DNA from: Ciona savignyi
Taxonomy: Eukaryota > Chordata > Ascidiacea > Phlebobranchia > Cionidae
Length of the DNA: 64,000 nt
Reading direction: 5' to 3'
Assembly (NCBI GenBank): GCA_000149265.1
Contig: CH002510.1
Span: 738,824-802,823, forward strand
Made by a program: the position numbers and the translations under genes. Below are positions 25,880 to 38,200 of the stretch, in pieces. The notes beneath the pieces were generated by a model. That model saw only the letters and a list, made by a program, of their open reading frames with translations. It searched no databases and had not been told where the DNA came from. Position 1 is the first letter of the stretch, and every line of letters starts with the position of its first letter.

Positions 25880-28800
25880 TTATCTGCATATGTACTGCGT
25901 GTACCGATTTATACACTCATCGCATGTGACCTTGCAACAATATTTAAAGGAACAGTTACATTTTTTCTTGACCACCACAACTTCCCTTTTGTAGCCTCTT
26001 CCACAACACATATAGCCACAACCGCCTGGACCCTCGCGCGTTGGGTCACAAACACGACCCTTTGTCCCCAAACTGCCTCTGCGTCGGTCACGGCGACAAA
26101 AATGGGGAGAAACCTGGTGAAACACTAAGTCTGCGTTGGTGATTGCGGGAAAGATTCGTCTTCGACGCTTGTTGTTCCTTAATCGAGCTCTTCGACGTAG
26201 TGCTTTAGCTTTTCGGTAACGTGATCTGTTCGGAAAGTTTTTATTGACGCTCCTTCTCACTTTATTCGGTCTCCTTAAACGAGATATTCTGCGGCGGTTG
26301 CTACTTCTTCTTGGTTGGCCAGCAGCAACGAATCTTTGGCTACCAGGCTGCATGTTAACTTTTACGGCGGATTCGTACTTCCTTCGTAAATTTGCACGTA
26401 CTTCGTCGAAACTTGGCATTCTCAGCCAGCATGTACGCAGTGTGCAGGTATCCGATAGGCCATGACACTTGCATTTTCTTTTCATATTGCCGGTAATCGC
26501 CTGCAAAGTTGTTTTGTAATTATATTTGGCAACATATAAGAAAATATTATATAACAAAATGACGCAAATAAGCACGCAATTATACCCACGACGCAATGGA
26601 GCAACGATTGGATTTTACCAAGTATTTGACTTCGCTTTTAAATACGGGTCGTACCAACCGCAAGTTTAGATCGTACAGATTATAGGCGTTAACGATGGCG
26701 GGTGATCTAGTCTATAGATAAAACAACGCACGCCAAACTGCCACTTAGTGGTGTGCCTTTATTACCCTATTAAAAACGTGTGTTTGTACATTTTGGTTTT
26801 GTCAAAATGCCAATAGGTTTAATTTATTAAAAAACGAAACCTTGTAGGCTTAATTTGATTTGTGTAAAGGAAGTGTCCATTGCACTTTTCGTTAAATTGG
26901 CCACCATAACTTTGATTTCAGCTAATACCAACTGCGAAAGCTTTTTCCTTTGATACGATTTTTTTCGGGCACATTGTTCTCGTGCATTAATTTGTAAAAT
27001 CTACAGTTGCAGATGTGGTTGTAGTTGCGAGTCTCATTAGATTATCAGTAGGATTTGGTATTCAATCGCAAAATCAGTATCAGCTACTTAGTGGAGATTG
27101 GTACAAGTTCGGGAGAAGCGACCTGACTCGACAAACAACCTTTATGAGGCCATCTATACGATATATCAAGGTCTGAACCAATAAACTCGTTGGACATTTT
27201 CCTTATGAGAAGTGTTTAGAAAGCCTTAAGTAATAACTAATATCCGATCAATTTCGTAAAGGTGATTATGGCCTGACACCGTCTTACCACGCTTGATTTT
27301 ATCAGACTTACTACGAACCTAGTGTCCGCACCGTTGACTTTACTTTTTACGGAACGTAAGGCGATATAGTGTGGGTCGGAAAGTTCTATTTTAAGGTACA
27401 TCAAGATTGCATTAAAATTGTACACAAAAAGCTAAATTTGTGGACGGTATAAAATGGTCCATTCCTACAATGCCACAAATGCGTTATTAAACGAAAAAAT
27501 CTCGGTAAATATAAAAATATATTACACATCTTTAGGGCGATGGCATGATTTTACACTTACCAGTCGCCCAGCTTCATAATTGTGCTGGCTCAGTCGTAAC
27601 CGTAAGTTAACTTTCCGTTTTCGCCCAATAAACCTGGTTAGGTTTAAAAACTGACGTGTTTTCTGGTATCCAAACGCCACGTTGTCGTCGCAGCCTTCCC
27701 AGTCAAATTTGTCCACAATTGACTCGAGATGACTTTCGTTTATGTAGTGGTTTCGTTTCTGGGCTTCCTATTTAAAACAGTATTTTACTTCAGCTTCTAA
27801 CGGAGCTGTTTATTTTACAGGGATATATCCTTAGTTAATCTATGCCATTTTGCCAGGCACTTATAATTTGAAGACTCTCTTTTAGATTCTTTGATAACCA
27901 TAAAGATGGTTATGCAAAATACACAGTTGTGTGACATACCCTTCGGAGGAATTCTTTCTTCAAAGCCCGTGTGTTGACACAGCCGCATTCTGGTATGTCA
28001 CCATGGCTACAGGCTATAGTTATTGCGTAGGTCATCGCTGCTGATGTAACTGCTTGTACAAAGCTGGTCTCCCTGGTTGCTGTGGTAAATAAAGATACTG
28101 TCAAGTCAAGTTGGTTTACAGTTTGTTTGGGAGTGTCAGAGAACTTTTTCTTTACAATTGAATCTTGTCGAAATGTTTAAAATTGGACTTACAGTGCAAG
28201 ACAAGACAAGTCCTTCTTAGCGACAGTTTTAAAAAGGATTAAGATAGTTTGGCGACATATGGGTTAAGCCCCGAAAATGGCGGTAGTGAGACACTTCTCC
28301 GCGAAAGAGGACTATTTACAGGATACAAACGCACATGGCCAAACGTCAACTGGCGGCCACTTCTAGCCTTTTTTCGACGAATCTGAGTCAGGTCAGATGT
28401 CCGGCCTTGCACACGTCAATTTCGGATTAACAGGCGGATTATGAGCGGTCGCCTTCTCTTATAGGAAGTAGCAGGAGCGTTATTATCCATGGTTTGTTTG
28501 GACAGAAAACAAAATTTCGCCTGAACGCTAATCGAAGCATGTTTTAAAAACAACCCGCTTATTTGCGGAATCACAAAAATATCCGCAGAGCATTCTCGGG
28601 GGTTTTAATTTAATGAGACCAAATAATTTCACCATAGTGTTAGATAATATTTTTTTAAATTTTCAATATATAAAACCAAAAGTGAATGGTATGCAAGCTT
28701 GTTTGCAAGTTCCTAATACCTGTGGATTTTAATACCACAGACCACATCAGCTTAGATGAAGCTAAAATGCCACCAACGCATCGCGTAAACACAGCTCCAG

Positions 28801-31800
28801 CAAGTAACCGCATACTGAAGCCAAAATCTCCTTTATTTTGCCGCGTGTCGTAATTTACAAGAACGTTGTAAATTGTGAAAATGTCTAAACCTCAAATCCC
28901 CGTCTTTTTGTACGATTTTTACTTAAATTGTTTAACAGAATAAGAGGACGTCCGACAGGGTGTTATTTCTTTGACACCAAAGACGTGACAAGGTCGACCC
29001 CACCCTTTCCCAACGTATTGAGAATTAACATTCAATCAGATAAATGAAGATATCACGAGGATTTATCTAGACAAGTTAGGATTACGGCTTGGATGCATCC
29101 NNNNNNNNNNNNNNNNNNNNNNNNNNNNNNNNNNNNNNNNNNNNNNNNNNNNNNNNNNNNNNNNNNNNNNNNNNNNNNNNNNNNNNNNNNNNNNNNNNNN
29201 GTGGTTGTTTGCATATGGGGGTCTATGAGCTTGGTATGGGGCTGGGTAAAACTTGGTAGATCTGTGCAAAGGCTGGTAACCCATGTGCACAGGGAAGGGA
29301 GGTGTAGGGTAAGTTGGGACCATCACAGGTTTGGATGCATCCGATACCAGTGCATTTTGTGGTACAATGGAATCTCAAGAGACATCAAACGGAGGATATC
29401 TAATCGTTAGACTCCGGGTATTTTAATGGGAATTTGGCGATGGGTAGATTATGATCTAAATATTGGTAAACAGAAAGGTTGATTAGCAGTCTATTAAGAT
29501 TGGAGTGCAAATTTTTGTGCAATCGAAGAGATAATAAATGTATTTTTTTAGCATGTCTCCGTGCAAATGTGCAGTCATCTTGGCTACACCTGGTTAAGAT
29601 AACAAACATTTTACGCAGGCAAATTCAAGGTAAAAATTAGCGATAATTCTGGCGACGTTCACCAGCTCTTAATTTCGAGACGAATTGCGGTGATGCTGGT
29701 TTCCGTTCTTGGTTAATTGCGCTTGGAAATCCCGGCATAGATTAGCAGCGTTATCAACTGTGTGTGCGACTGGGACATATCAATACCCATGCATATACAA
29801 CATTCTGAACACAGTATCCTTGGACGTATATATTTTTTACCAAAATATAAATCCGGCAACATCTAATTTATTTTATTTAGATCGATTTTAACAAATTTTA
29901 GTACAATACAAAAAATTGTTTGATCTGCCATTGGTCTAGAAGTAAGATTAGTGGTATAACGTTCGCTAAACACGGGAAGAACTACATTGACATTAGCCAT
30001 ATAATAACACAACTTTAACAAAACAAGGAAAGTATGCGTTCTAATCAGGGTAAACTATATCAAACTAAAAATAAAGACCATATCAGCATATTGACCAGTT
30101 GCGAAATCCTAACCAAAAATAAAGCCAAAAATATAGCTTAGGCTAAAATAGATACCTAAATGTTTTTAAAGTTTTGTCTTGTAGGTAATTGATATTTTAT
30201 CTGACAGCTTAAAAGGTTTCCATTTAAAAAAAACTACTACTTTAACATATGATAAGTTTTGGCTACGTGGTGGTTGGCCTTCAATGCATAGCCATGGTGG
30301 CACCTAATGTATCCATCAAATACACCAAACATCGTAGATAATTCTGCAATATCTATGACAAATTGGACATCTTTTAATCTGGAGTATGATTGACAAATTG
30401 GAGTAATACGAAACATACAATCTACATTTGAAATATCAAAAATTAAAATATATAAAGTACATTTGTAGGCCTAAAGAAGCCAAAAATAATCTAAGCGTGT
30501 CTGGCGAAAATTAATAACCGCCTGAAGAAACGCATGCAGTGACCAAACATACACCAACTAAGGCGAAAATTAATATTCTAATACGACCGAATATTAAACA
30601 CCGTTACTTTTCGCCAAATTCTGTAATTTAAGTACAATATTATGTTTTCCTTAAAATGCACAATGTCGCTGATATATATTATCTTGATTTAGCACAAATC
30701 TCAGAACAACATCAGCAGAAATGCGGGTTATTGATCTAACTGCTTTGGCCTCGTATCCAAATAAACTAAAGATAAACCTCGACAGAAAAGTCATCGAGTG
30801 ATTTAAAGTTCGGGAACTTTTGTGACGAGTTCTCGATGTTTTGGGCAGACACGTCGCCATATTAGGAGACGAATGCTGATCAAGGCAGTGCGGTTTGTTA
30901 TAAGTTAAATAAAGTTCGGAAAGTATTTAGGAATTTGAAATATCCGTGCTCAAGTTCCGATGAGGCCCCGTGTAATTTACATGCACACGATAGCATCGGA
31001 AAACAAACATATACAGCGGCGAGTCTTTAAACTACAAAGTGGCGAGCAACACACCTAAATCGAACATTCAATTTAACTCGAAATCAAACTACACAAGACA
31101 AGAACTCGTCGCGCATTTACCAATCCGAGTATATAGCTATCAACCGATTAAATCTGTGGTCAATTTAAAAAAAATTAACAACCGATACTTACTTTGCCAA
31201 AGCGCTTTCGCGTAAAAGTTTTTAGGGGTTTGGGTACAGTTCCATCTTGAAGTACGGAATTCTCGCGCACAATTGTATGCCCCGTTCTGGATCCCTTTTC
31301 TGATCTGCAAAATGAAAGCTGCCTATAACTGAAGTTTTATCTTAAAAATACCACGGTGGCTGCTTGTTTCTTCGCCACCTAGCTTATTATAATTGTATGG
31401 TACTTCAGCTGCATTGTATATATATAAATGCTTTTGCGTGAGACATTGGTGAAATTTGTCAAAGTTTGTTCATGGTATTAAACCAAAGTATTCTGCTTTC
31501 TACTTTATAAACAATGCATACCTCGTTAACAACAGACAATTCGTTCCTGCACATTTCAGCCTGTTGTCCACCAATTTGCCGAGCCCAGAGACAAATTCGC
31601 TCACTGTCCACAAGACCGGGTCTATTGCCAGGACTCCTGAAAGAAGAAAACCTTGTAAGTGTATTCTATAATATAAAGTACACTCGCACACATGATAATA
31701 AAATACTTTAATTTATAAAAATTTAAATTTTATTGAGCAGAAATTTATTTTGAGTTATAGTGAGAACGACTGTGATTTTAGCTTAGTTATTTCCAGTGCA

Positions 31801-34800
31801 TGTTTATACGATGGTGACAAAATGTGGTTACTGATTTAAATATCGATAAAACCAAACTTCATTAGAGCGGCGTTCGTCGAATATTTAAAAAATTTCAGAA
31901 ATAAATTGTTTACTTTTTGGCTCGGTTTATACAAAGTTGTCGTCATTTATTTCGCTAGTCGAAACGGATGACGCAGTTGACCTATGTCAGTAACGTTTGG
32001 TTGGAGATAAAAAGCAAACCGATCTGCTATTTCATAATAAGTAGATACCAATAAGATAGATAATATTGCTTATATTATTTTAACGATGACTTTGTTACAG
32101 TGTACATATCAATATTTCTGAAACAAAGACTCTGCTTTTAGGTGTTCTTGATCTTAAACTATAAACAACTTAAAACGTAACAATTCAATCCATCTGCCAA
32201 GTCTACATTATCCTTTGATGATGGTTTAGTCTCGACGGGAAAACCTTGACCCAGTCAAATATAGCAATTTATCAATGTCCGATTTTTGTGTATGCCGGAG
32301 GTGGCAACCGGTTATATTAACTACAAGGACCGAAGGAGGATTATGTCGGGAGGGATTACCTAGCGCGGCTTCATTTTTCCTTGTCAGTCTGCGCTGCAAT
32401 TTAAATTAATAATATAAAAATATTACTAACTAATATATGGTTGTAAAGACGAGTTATTTATTGGTGTTTATAATTTGAACTGCCTCATTTCCCGAGATCT
32501 GTGTATTAATAATGTTACGCTTCGACGACTTGTATTTTTAGGAATATACATTTCGAAACATAAACCAAGCAAAATTAGAAAATCTTTTTCGAAAATTAAA
32601 CATTCACAGTCAGTGCAAATCGATTCCACAACCGGTACATTAGCAATTTTTTTGGAAAAGCCGAATTGCCCGAGGTGGCTTGGTGTTATGCTGTTTATGC
32701 GTATAGCACGAGCAAGCTTGTTCAAAGTGACAAATGGTCTTAATTATTTATTATCTGTGCAAGACGACCGGATAATTTGAAAGACCTGTGACCCTTTACC
32801 GGTCGTAGATTAAAAAGGTTACTTGCGAATTATCGTCACGGACATTTGAATGGCAATTGTTTACTTAGAAGATGTTGTATCAGAAACTAATAACGCCATT
32901 TTCCCGGAAAAAAATAATCTAATAGGAATAATCGAGGTTTAATTAGGCTAAACGAAAATAACCCACTTATTAATCGCCGCGAAATCCCCTCCATTCATAT
33001 TTTATAGCGTTTACATTGGCCATGTCAGCTTGCAAAGTCAGCGAACGAAAAAATGTCCTCAGGAGAAAAACTGAGAACTGCGGGCTACTGACTATCACAC
33101 ATGTAAATAACGACAATGCGCAATGTCTGTGCATAAAAAATCGTTCAGCTTAAAATCTCGTGAACACGTTTAGACTTTTGTAACTTTTGCACCTTCGTAA
33201 ATTCCCTAAATATATATGGAATATTTCAAAATTTTCAAAAAAGGTTAGGTGTGAAATAACGAGTAACATTTAGAGCAAATTCTTGTAAAACGTTTCAGGG
33301 TACGGACCACACATTCCTCACAAACTTGTACTAATGAAAACTATTATCACTTTTGCATAAATCGATCAGGTTTCATTCACTGACTCAGAACGTTCCGTTT
33401 AAAAATTCTTTCCGACTGTTCGATTTCATGCACCTTAGAGCATAAACAATCAAATAACATATAGATAACACCAGCTGCTGAATCGCACGGGCCGTATTAA
33501 ATGGTCAGGGAACTGTGTTTAGACAACCCAGGGCGTGAAAATTAAATGGACAAGCGTGTCTAGCAAAGACGAATGGTTTGTGCCACCTCGGTAGAGTGAC
33601 CTGTCACGCGCGAAGTCGCGCTATGATCGAACATAAAAACATAAACTATAATTTAAAGATCAAAAAAGGAAAGGTGGGTTAGCGCAATCGGTTAGCATCC
33701 GTCTCATACAGAGTTTTCAAACAGATCACCAAAATAAACAAACTTCTGCGACCAAGTGACAGATCCAGATGCATTTTGCTCGAAACAACACCCAACACTT
33801 TTTTTTACATTTAACAAATCTTGTATTAAAATTTCAAAAGCTCTAATAATGCTGTATTTTATATGCGAAATTGGATAAAACTCTATCGGAATGGATGTAT
33901 CTTGTTATGTTGGCTTCATATTTGCTTAATAATTAATTGTATCGAATGTTAACCCGCCATACTTCGGGCGCAATATTTACTGGTACATTTGTGGAATACT
34001 TTGTGTTAAACTGCTATAAATATAACATTGCCTATACATATTATTTATGACTTTCCCGAGTTGTTTTGCTAAATATAACTGTGTAAGAAATTCAAAATAA
34101 TCCATGGTAAAGCGAGAACTTGGTTTCTGCTTTTCCTGCCCAAAATAACAGGTAAGAGTACCTAAATTGTGACGTCAACCCGATTGATATATAATGACAT
34201 CAAAGAAATATCTTAAGGGGTTTTGACCGTCATAAGATCCATTCAAATCATTATGGTATCCAATCACTGTCTTTCCCTTGACTATGGGGTTTCAAATTAC
34301 AAAGCACGTCGAGGTAGGTCTTACAATCAAATCACAACTTTGTTGACATCGTACTCTTTCTTATCTTAGACGATTTAAATTAAGATTACCTAGTCTAAGA
34401 TTACCCAATAAAGTCGATATGCTGCGACTAGGAGTTATAAAGCTTCTTAAAAGTATATCCCTTAAATATTAAATATTTATTTAATAAAAGAAATATTAAA
34501 TATTTAAGGGATATTCCTTAAATATCTCCTTATGAGATTACGGCAAGTCAAGATTTTAACAAGGTGTATTAAGTTAAGTTTTGACTTACCACCAAACAGC
34601 GGCAACGTTTGCTGTGCAGAATATCAGCACTTGGAGCAGAAGTATGGTCACGCTTGAACGAAAGGCGGGAAATAATCGTCTGTGTTTGCTCCACGCTGTT
34701 CCGTCAATTTTCCGTCGTTCCTTCGACTTTGAATGCTGTTTTTGAGTTCTGGATTTAGTTCTAAATATAACATTTTCGTTTGTCGTAGCTTCTGAATGCG

Positions 34801-35243
34801 TTTGAGTTTTCTGCTGATTAGGGCACAGCCTCATCTGCAGGTCGTTTTTCATTGGATTGGTAATTGTTTCTATGCTTTTCTTCTGTGGCTTCAAACCACA
34901 ATCGTCAGAGTTCGGTAATGCTTCCAAGATCTTGTGCTTGGGTCTACAAAACGTGGTGGATCTACGAATTGGCTTTCTACAAAATTTACAGCTTGAAATA
35001 GCAGTTGTTGCTGCATGACAAGCGATTGGTAGGTTCGTGGCAAGCGTGCGGCTTGGATTAGTAAGATGTATTCTTTCAGACTTCTTGGTTAAATATTCAT
35101 CATTTCTCGAAACGGGGAACGTTTCTTTATCTCTATTGGTCTTGATCATGTCTGACATCGTATTATTCTCATGCTTTGCAAATCCCGCTGATAATACGTC
35201 GTTTGTAAATGTCATCCGAAAAGCTATCCTCCTTACTTGTTAT
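25880..35243 (-). CDS. Divergent Wnt-family ligand (nearest Wnt1/Wnt6 class by eye)
   Basis: Secreted lipid-modified signalling ligand. Minus-strand exons in transcript order: 35243-34590 (ATG at 35215), 31636-31522, 31304-31193, 28079-27940, 27767-27561, 26500-25880; phases agree and give 606 residues against 350-400 for usual Wnts. Landmarks: hydrophobic segment then WW (exon 1), GLVDSERIC and QQAEMCRNE (exon 2), FRTSRWNC (exon 3), TRETSFVQAVTSAAM and GDIPECGC (exon 4), WEGCDDN and HNYEAGRL (exon 5), then CKCHGLSDTCTLRTCW, CCGRGY and the Cys-rich end in exon 6. Ser416 of CHGLS fits the acylation site. Two oddities: about 188 residues precede the hydrophobic segment, and residues 463-515 are an insertion with 27 Arg/Lys in 53. 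An in-frame TAA just upstream of ATG 35215 blocks any start further 5' in this exon. Subfamily is uncertain. Confidence 0.88.
26501..27560 (-). other. Wnt intron 5, nothing further seen
   Basis: This is a 1060-nt intron between the exon ending HNYEAGRL and the final exon. I found no other exon, RNA gene or recognised repeat in it. Confidence 0.5.
28080..31192 (-). other. Wnt intron 3 with an assembly gap
   Basis: This is a 3.1-kb intron. It contains the 100-N gap at 29101-29200. The palindrome GGATGCATCC touches the left edge of the gap and occurs again near 29333, which suggests an unresolved tandem duplication. No exon or RNA gene was recognised. Confidence 0.5.
29101..29200. other. Assembly gap (100 N)
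   Basis: A run of exactly 100 N in Wnt intron 3; the length is probably a placeholder. Open frames that cross it are artefacts. Confidence 0.99.
33677..33716 (+). pseudogene. tRNA-Met-like 5' fragment
   Basis: The sequence has a D-arm like that of elongator tRNA-Met (GTTAGCGCAATCGGTTAGC) followed by an anticodon-like CTCATA. Pairing for the 3' half and a B-box are not convincing, so it reads as a decayed tRNA or a SINE head. Confidence 0.4.
34455..34514. repeat. Near-perfect hairpin, 24-bp arms
   Basis: Arms at 34455-34478 and 34491-34514 are reverse complements with one mismatch, around a 12-nt loop. The sequence is AT-rich (CCCTTAAATATTAAATATTT) and lies in Wnt intron 1 about 75 nt downstream of exon 1. 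Confidence 0.8.
34590..35243 (-). other. Wnt exon 1 with long N-terminal extension
   Basis: The exon runs from a strong acceptor (tgttgttatttcag, ag at 35245-35244) to a gtaagt donor after TTTGGTG at 34590. The ATG at 35215 opens 209 residues, rich in Lys, Arg, Ser and Thr, with a cysteine cluster (SCKFCRKP, TTFCRPKHK). Only residues 189-207 are hydrophobic enough to insert in a membrane. Even the last internal Met leaves more than 50 residues before that segment, so either the signal peptide has an exceptional n-region or the segment acts as a signal anchor. Confidence 0.7.
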
Positions 35244-38200
35244 CTGAAATAACAACATAAATAAAATACAAACAAATAAATTAGCTCAGGCTGTCGTCCA
35301 AGCTTGTGAATTGTGTTTAGTACGATGCTCCTCGATCTCTATAACTTTAAGTACAACTACCCTTCGTCATATACCTATCTACTTGCGTGGTTTTTTCGCA
35401 AGTTGCGTGAGTCGCAATCTTTTCTCTGGCGTAATGTGACGACGTTGACGCGGGCTAGGTGCGAAGCCAGATTTCTCATAAAACCCGATGTAATTCTCGT
35501 AACTACCATCGAGTTTCAGGCGTAAATAACGCCCTAGTCTGGTTTATTCTCGCCTCTGCAAGTGTGAACTCTCCATTTAGTTAAAAATTTTTACACGGTG
35601 CTATTTAGCTGTCGCCAATAAACTTTCAAACCTGCATTGGGTCAACCGATTTAGTTCCAAATCTCGTTCATATTATTATAGACAATAATCTCGTGTTTAA
35701 ATTTCTAACAGATACAACTAATGTTGATTAACATTCCGCCAAATCCGTCACGTTTTACAAAGTATATGCAATACTACCAAGGTCTTAACTATGCGCGTTC
35801 TTACAGTCATCTCGAAATTTGCGCTGCCAAAACTATCTGACATAGAGTAAAGCAGGTTAATGGGAGAATGGCGAATATGCCGATGGCGAAGTTGAAATAT
35901 CTAGGCCTTTGAAATCATACTAGCTATACAGAACTCAATCGCCCAGGAGTCCTCTCCGTGTTTTAACCTTCCTCCAAGAAGAGACGGAAGGAACTGTCAT
36001 CGTTGAAAGTTCCAGTTGCTAATAAACCAGGAAACGCACGTCAGCTCGATAGGTGGTCAGCGATCGCAATCATAATTACCCATTGGTAGAGACCCCTGGT
36101 CGGAATCGACGGAAACCGGCAATTATCCTACGATTCAGAGTCGGGAGAGTATCTCTACTTGATAAATTGTCCTTGAAATAACAAACTATACCCGGATAAC
36201 CTGGACAGCCAATTGAAGCCCCCTGACGCTTGCGCTATAAGGTGATAAACAAACAGGTGGTTTTTGATCGTTAATATATCTTCCCCGATTAATCGGAGAA
36301 GAAAGTGAAAATACGCGACACGCTTGAACACTTGTAAGGGATTAGACCAAAACATAAACACCGCGTATCACATTAATATTTTGATTGGCATTACAGTGTC
36401 GTTGTATTTGCAATGCAAAGCTTTAACATCTCATTATAAATATAGTCACAAACTATAATAGCTGTAGCTTACTTTCTTTTATTTTAACCTAGCAAAACTG
36501 CGGAATAAACTGCACAAGGAAACATTACAACCTTTGAGTTATTTTTACAGGCATATAATAAGAAGGCTTAGTTCGGGCGTATTAATTAAAGAACGTGCCG
36601 TTTTTATCTCATGAAATGCCACCATATCATGCTATGTATATTGTAACGACAAGAGGTTTAGTTTGAGAATTCTGCGAAAAAACGACACGATTTCAAGGAG
36701 AAATTATAACATTCTTTTTAACATGAGGTTTCAAGGCAGAAACTGGCGAGCATATCTGATTATATCAAACTATATATGGACTGTATAGTTTAGCGAGTAA
36801 ACAATTTTCATAAACTAGTGTCTATATAGGACTTGTAACATCAGACACGTAATGTCTTCAATACGTCAATTCGGATTATCACAAGCTGTATCAAACTATT
36901 TCATCCGCTTATTACATGTCCACGTAATGTCTCGGCAAATGCGTCATTTTCTGCGGCCAACCCTGCCCAGAGGTTTGCTACATACCCGTGTCAGGGAGTA
37001 GAAAATAAAGGAGCGGAAAAAAATAGAACATCCAAAATTTGGTCATCGGTTTTAACAATTTTTGCAGTGTCCTTTTAATATGCATTAGCAAATATATGCC
37101 CAACATAGGTTAACTGTCCCTAAGATGTTTTCCTGTTTTTTTTGCATAAATTAAATAACCGTTGCAAAAATAGTAGTACTCCGTGATATAATTGTCAATT
37201 TCCATTGCTTCAATTGCCTGGGTCACTTTTTACGTTGGAAGCAATCAGATGTATTTGTAGTTCCACCGGCGTTGGGGGGAGCATAAGTCTGTATCAATAT
37301 TATCAAAACACTGCGTTCCACCAAACACTCTAAACAGTGTTGCCTAAATATTAAACCCAGTGTTTCCAAATAAATTTTCCATATATCTTAAATAGTTTGG
37401 AAATATTTAGTTAAAGACTTACATACCATGGTGGATTACTGTGCAGCTGACCGACAAAAGGTTTAGAAAATGGATACAGGCTAGTTTTCAGGCATTTTGT
37501 AAATCTTTTTCCCAAAAAAACACATTAAAAATTAATGTGTCTCTTATTGTCATATATTAAATACAGGGTATTAATAGCTGCATGTAACCAACAACACGAG
37601 TCGAGTGCGTCATCACAAGAATCACGTGAGAGTGACGTCACGAATGGAGACAGCAGAGTTGCGACGGAAGATGCGACTAGCACTTATCCGAGACCGTATA
37701 AACATATGCGAGATACTCGAAATTCCAGTTTCCTGGACGCAAAGTAACAGTTCAAAATAGATGCCACGCAATCTATTGCGCTGGTACGTGCACATCGTAG
37801 ATTTAACAAACACTTGCGCTCCAGAATTGTTAAGCGTGTTCAGTATTTCGCAATATGTAACCAAACCTGGAGTATATGGCCCAAAGCTACAAAGCAAAGA
37901 TCGTTTATTGTCGGTGCAAGCCCGCTTCCGACAGCTCTTTGAAATTCTAACTACACCAGGGTGACGAATTGATTACGCATCTAGCCTCCAGAGCAAAACC
38001 CCCCGTTTCAGATTCAAAATAATATAACCGGCAAACAACAAATTCATTACCGACAAACATTAAAATCAACAACGAGAATTATTTCAGAATCTTTGGCACG
38101 TCGCTTTGATGCTTGTTATTCTAGACATAAAGCAAACGGCTGTAACGCAAGATAAAAGCACGAATCAAATTATAAACATCTTCTAACTAAAATCTATTTT

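Larger units (their letters stand above)
31637..34589 (-). other. Wnt intron 1
   Basis: This 2.95-kb intron holds a tRNA-Met-like fragment on the plus strand (33677-33716) and a long hairpin (34455-34514). A 101-residue plus-strand open frame at 32475-32780 has no recognisable motifs and I do not call it a gene. Confidence 0.5.

Noticed and set aside
29063-29410. Open frames crossing the N gap
   Set aside because: They are produced by translating N and have no supporting motif.
31550-31660. Plus-strand frame that looks faintly Wnt-like (PICRAQRQIRSL)
   Set aside because: The minus strand of the same bases gives a far better Wnt exon (VDSERIC, QQAEMCRNE) with correct splice sites and phase; the plus reading is antisense coincidence.
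34586-35215. 209-residue frame as a stand-alone gene
   Set aside because: It ends at a gtaagt donor in the middle of a WW motif and joins in phase to the next Wnt exon, so it is Wnt exon 1.
37761-37964. 67-residue plus-strand frame after the exon-like stretch at 37573
   Set aside because: No recognisable domain, and two frames are equally open; likely chance.
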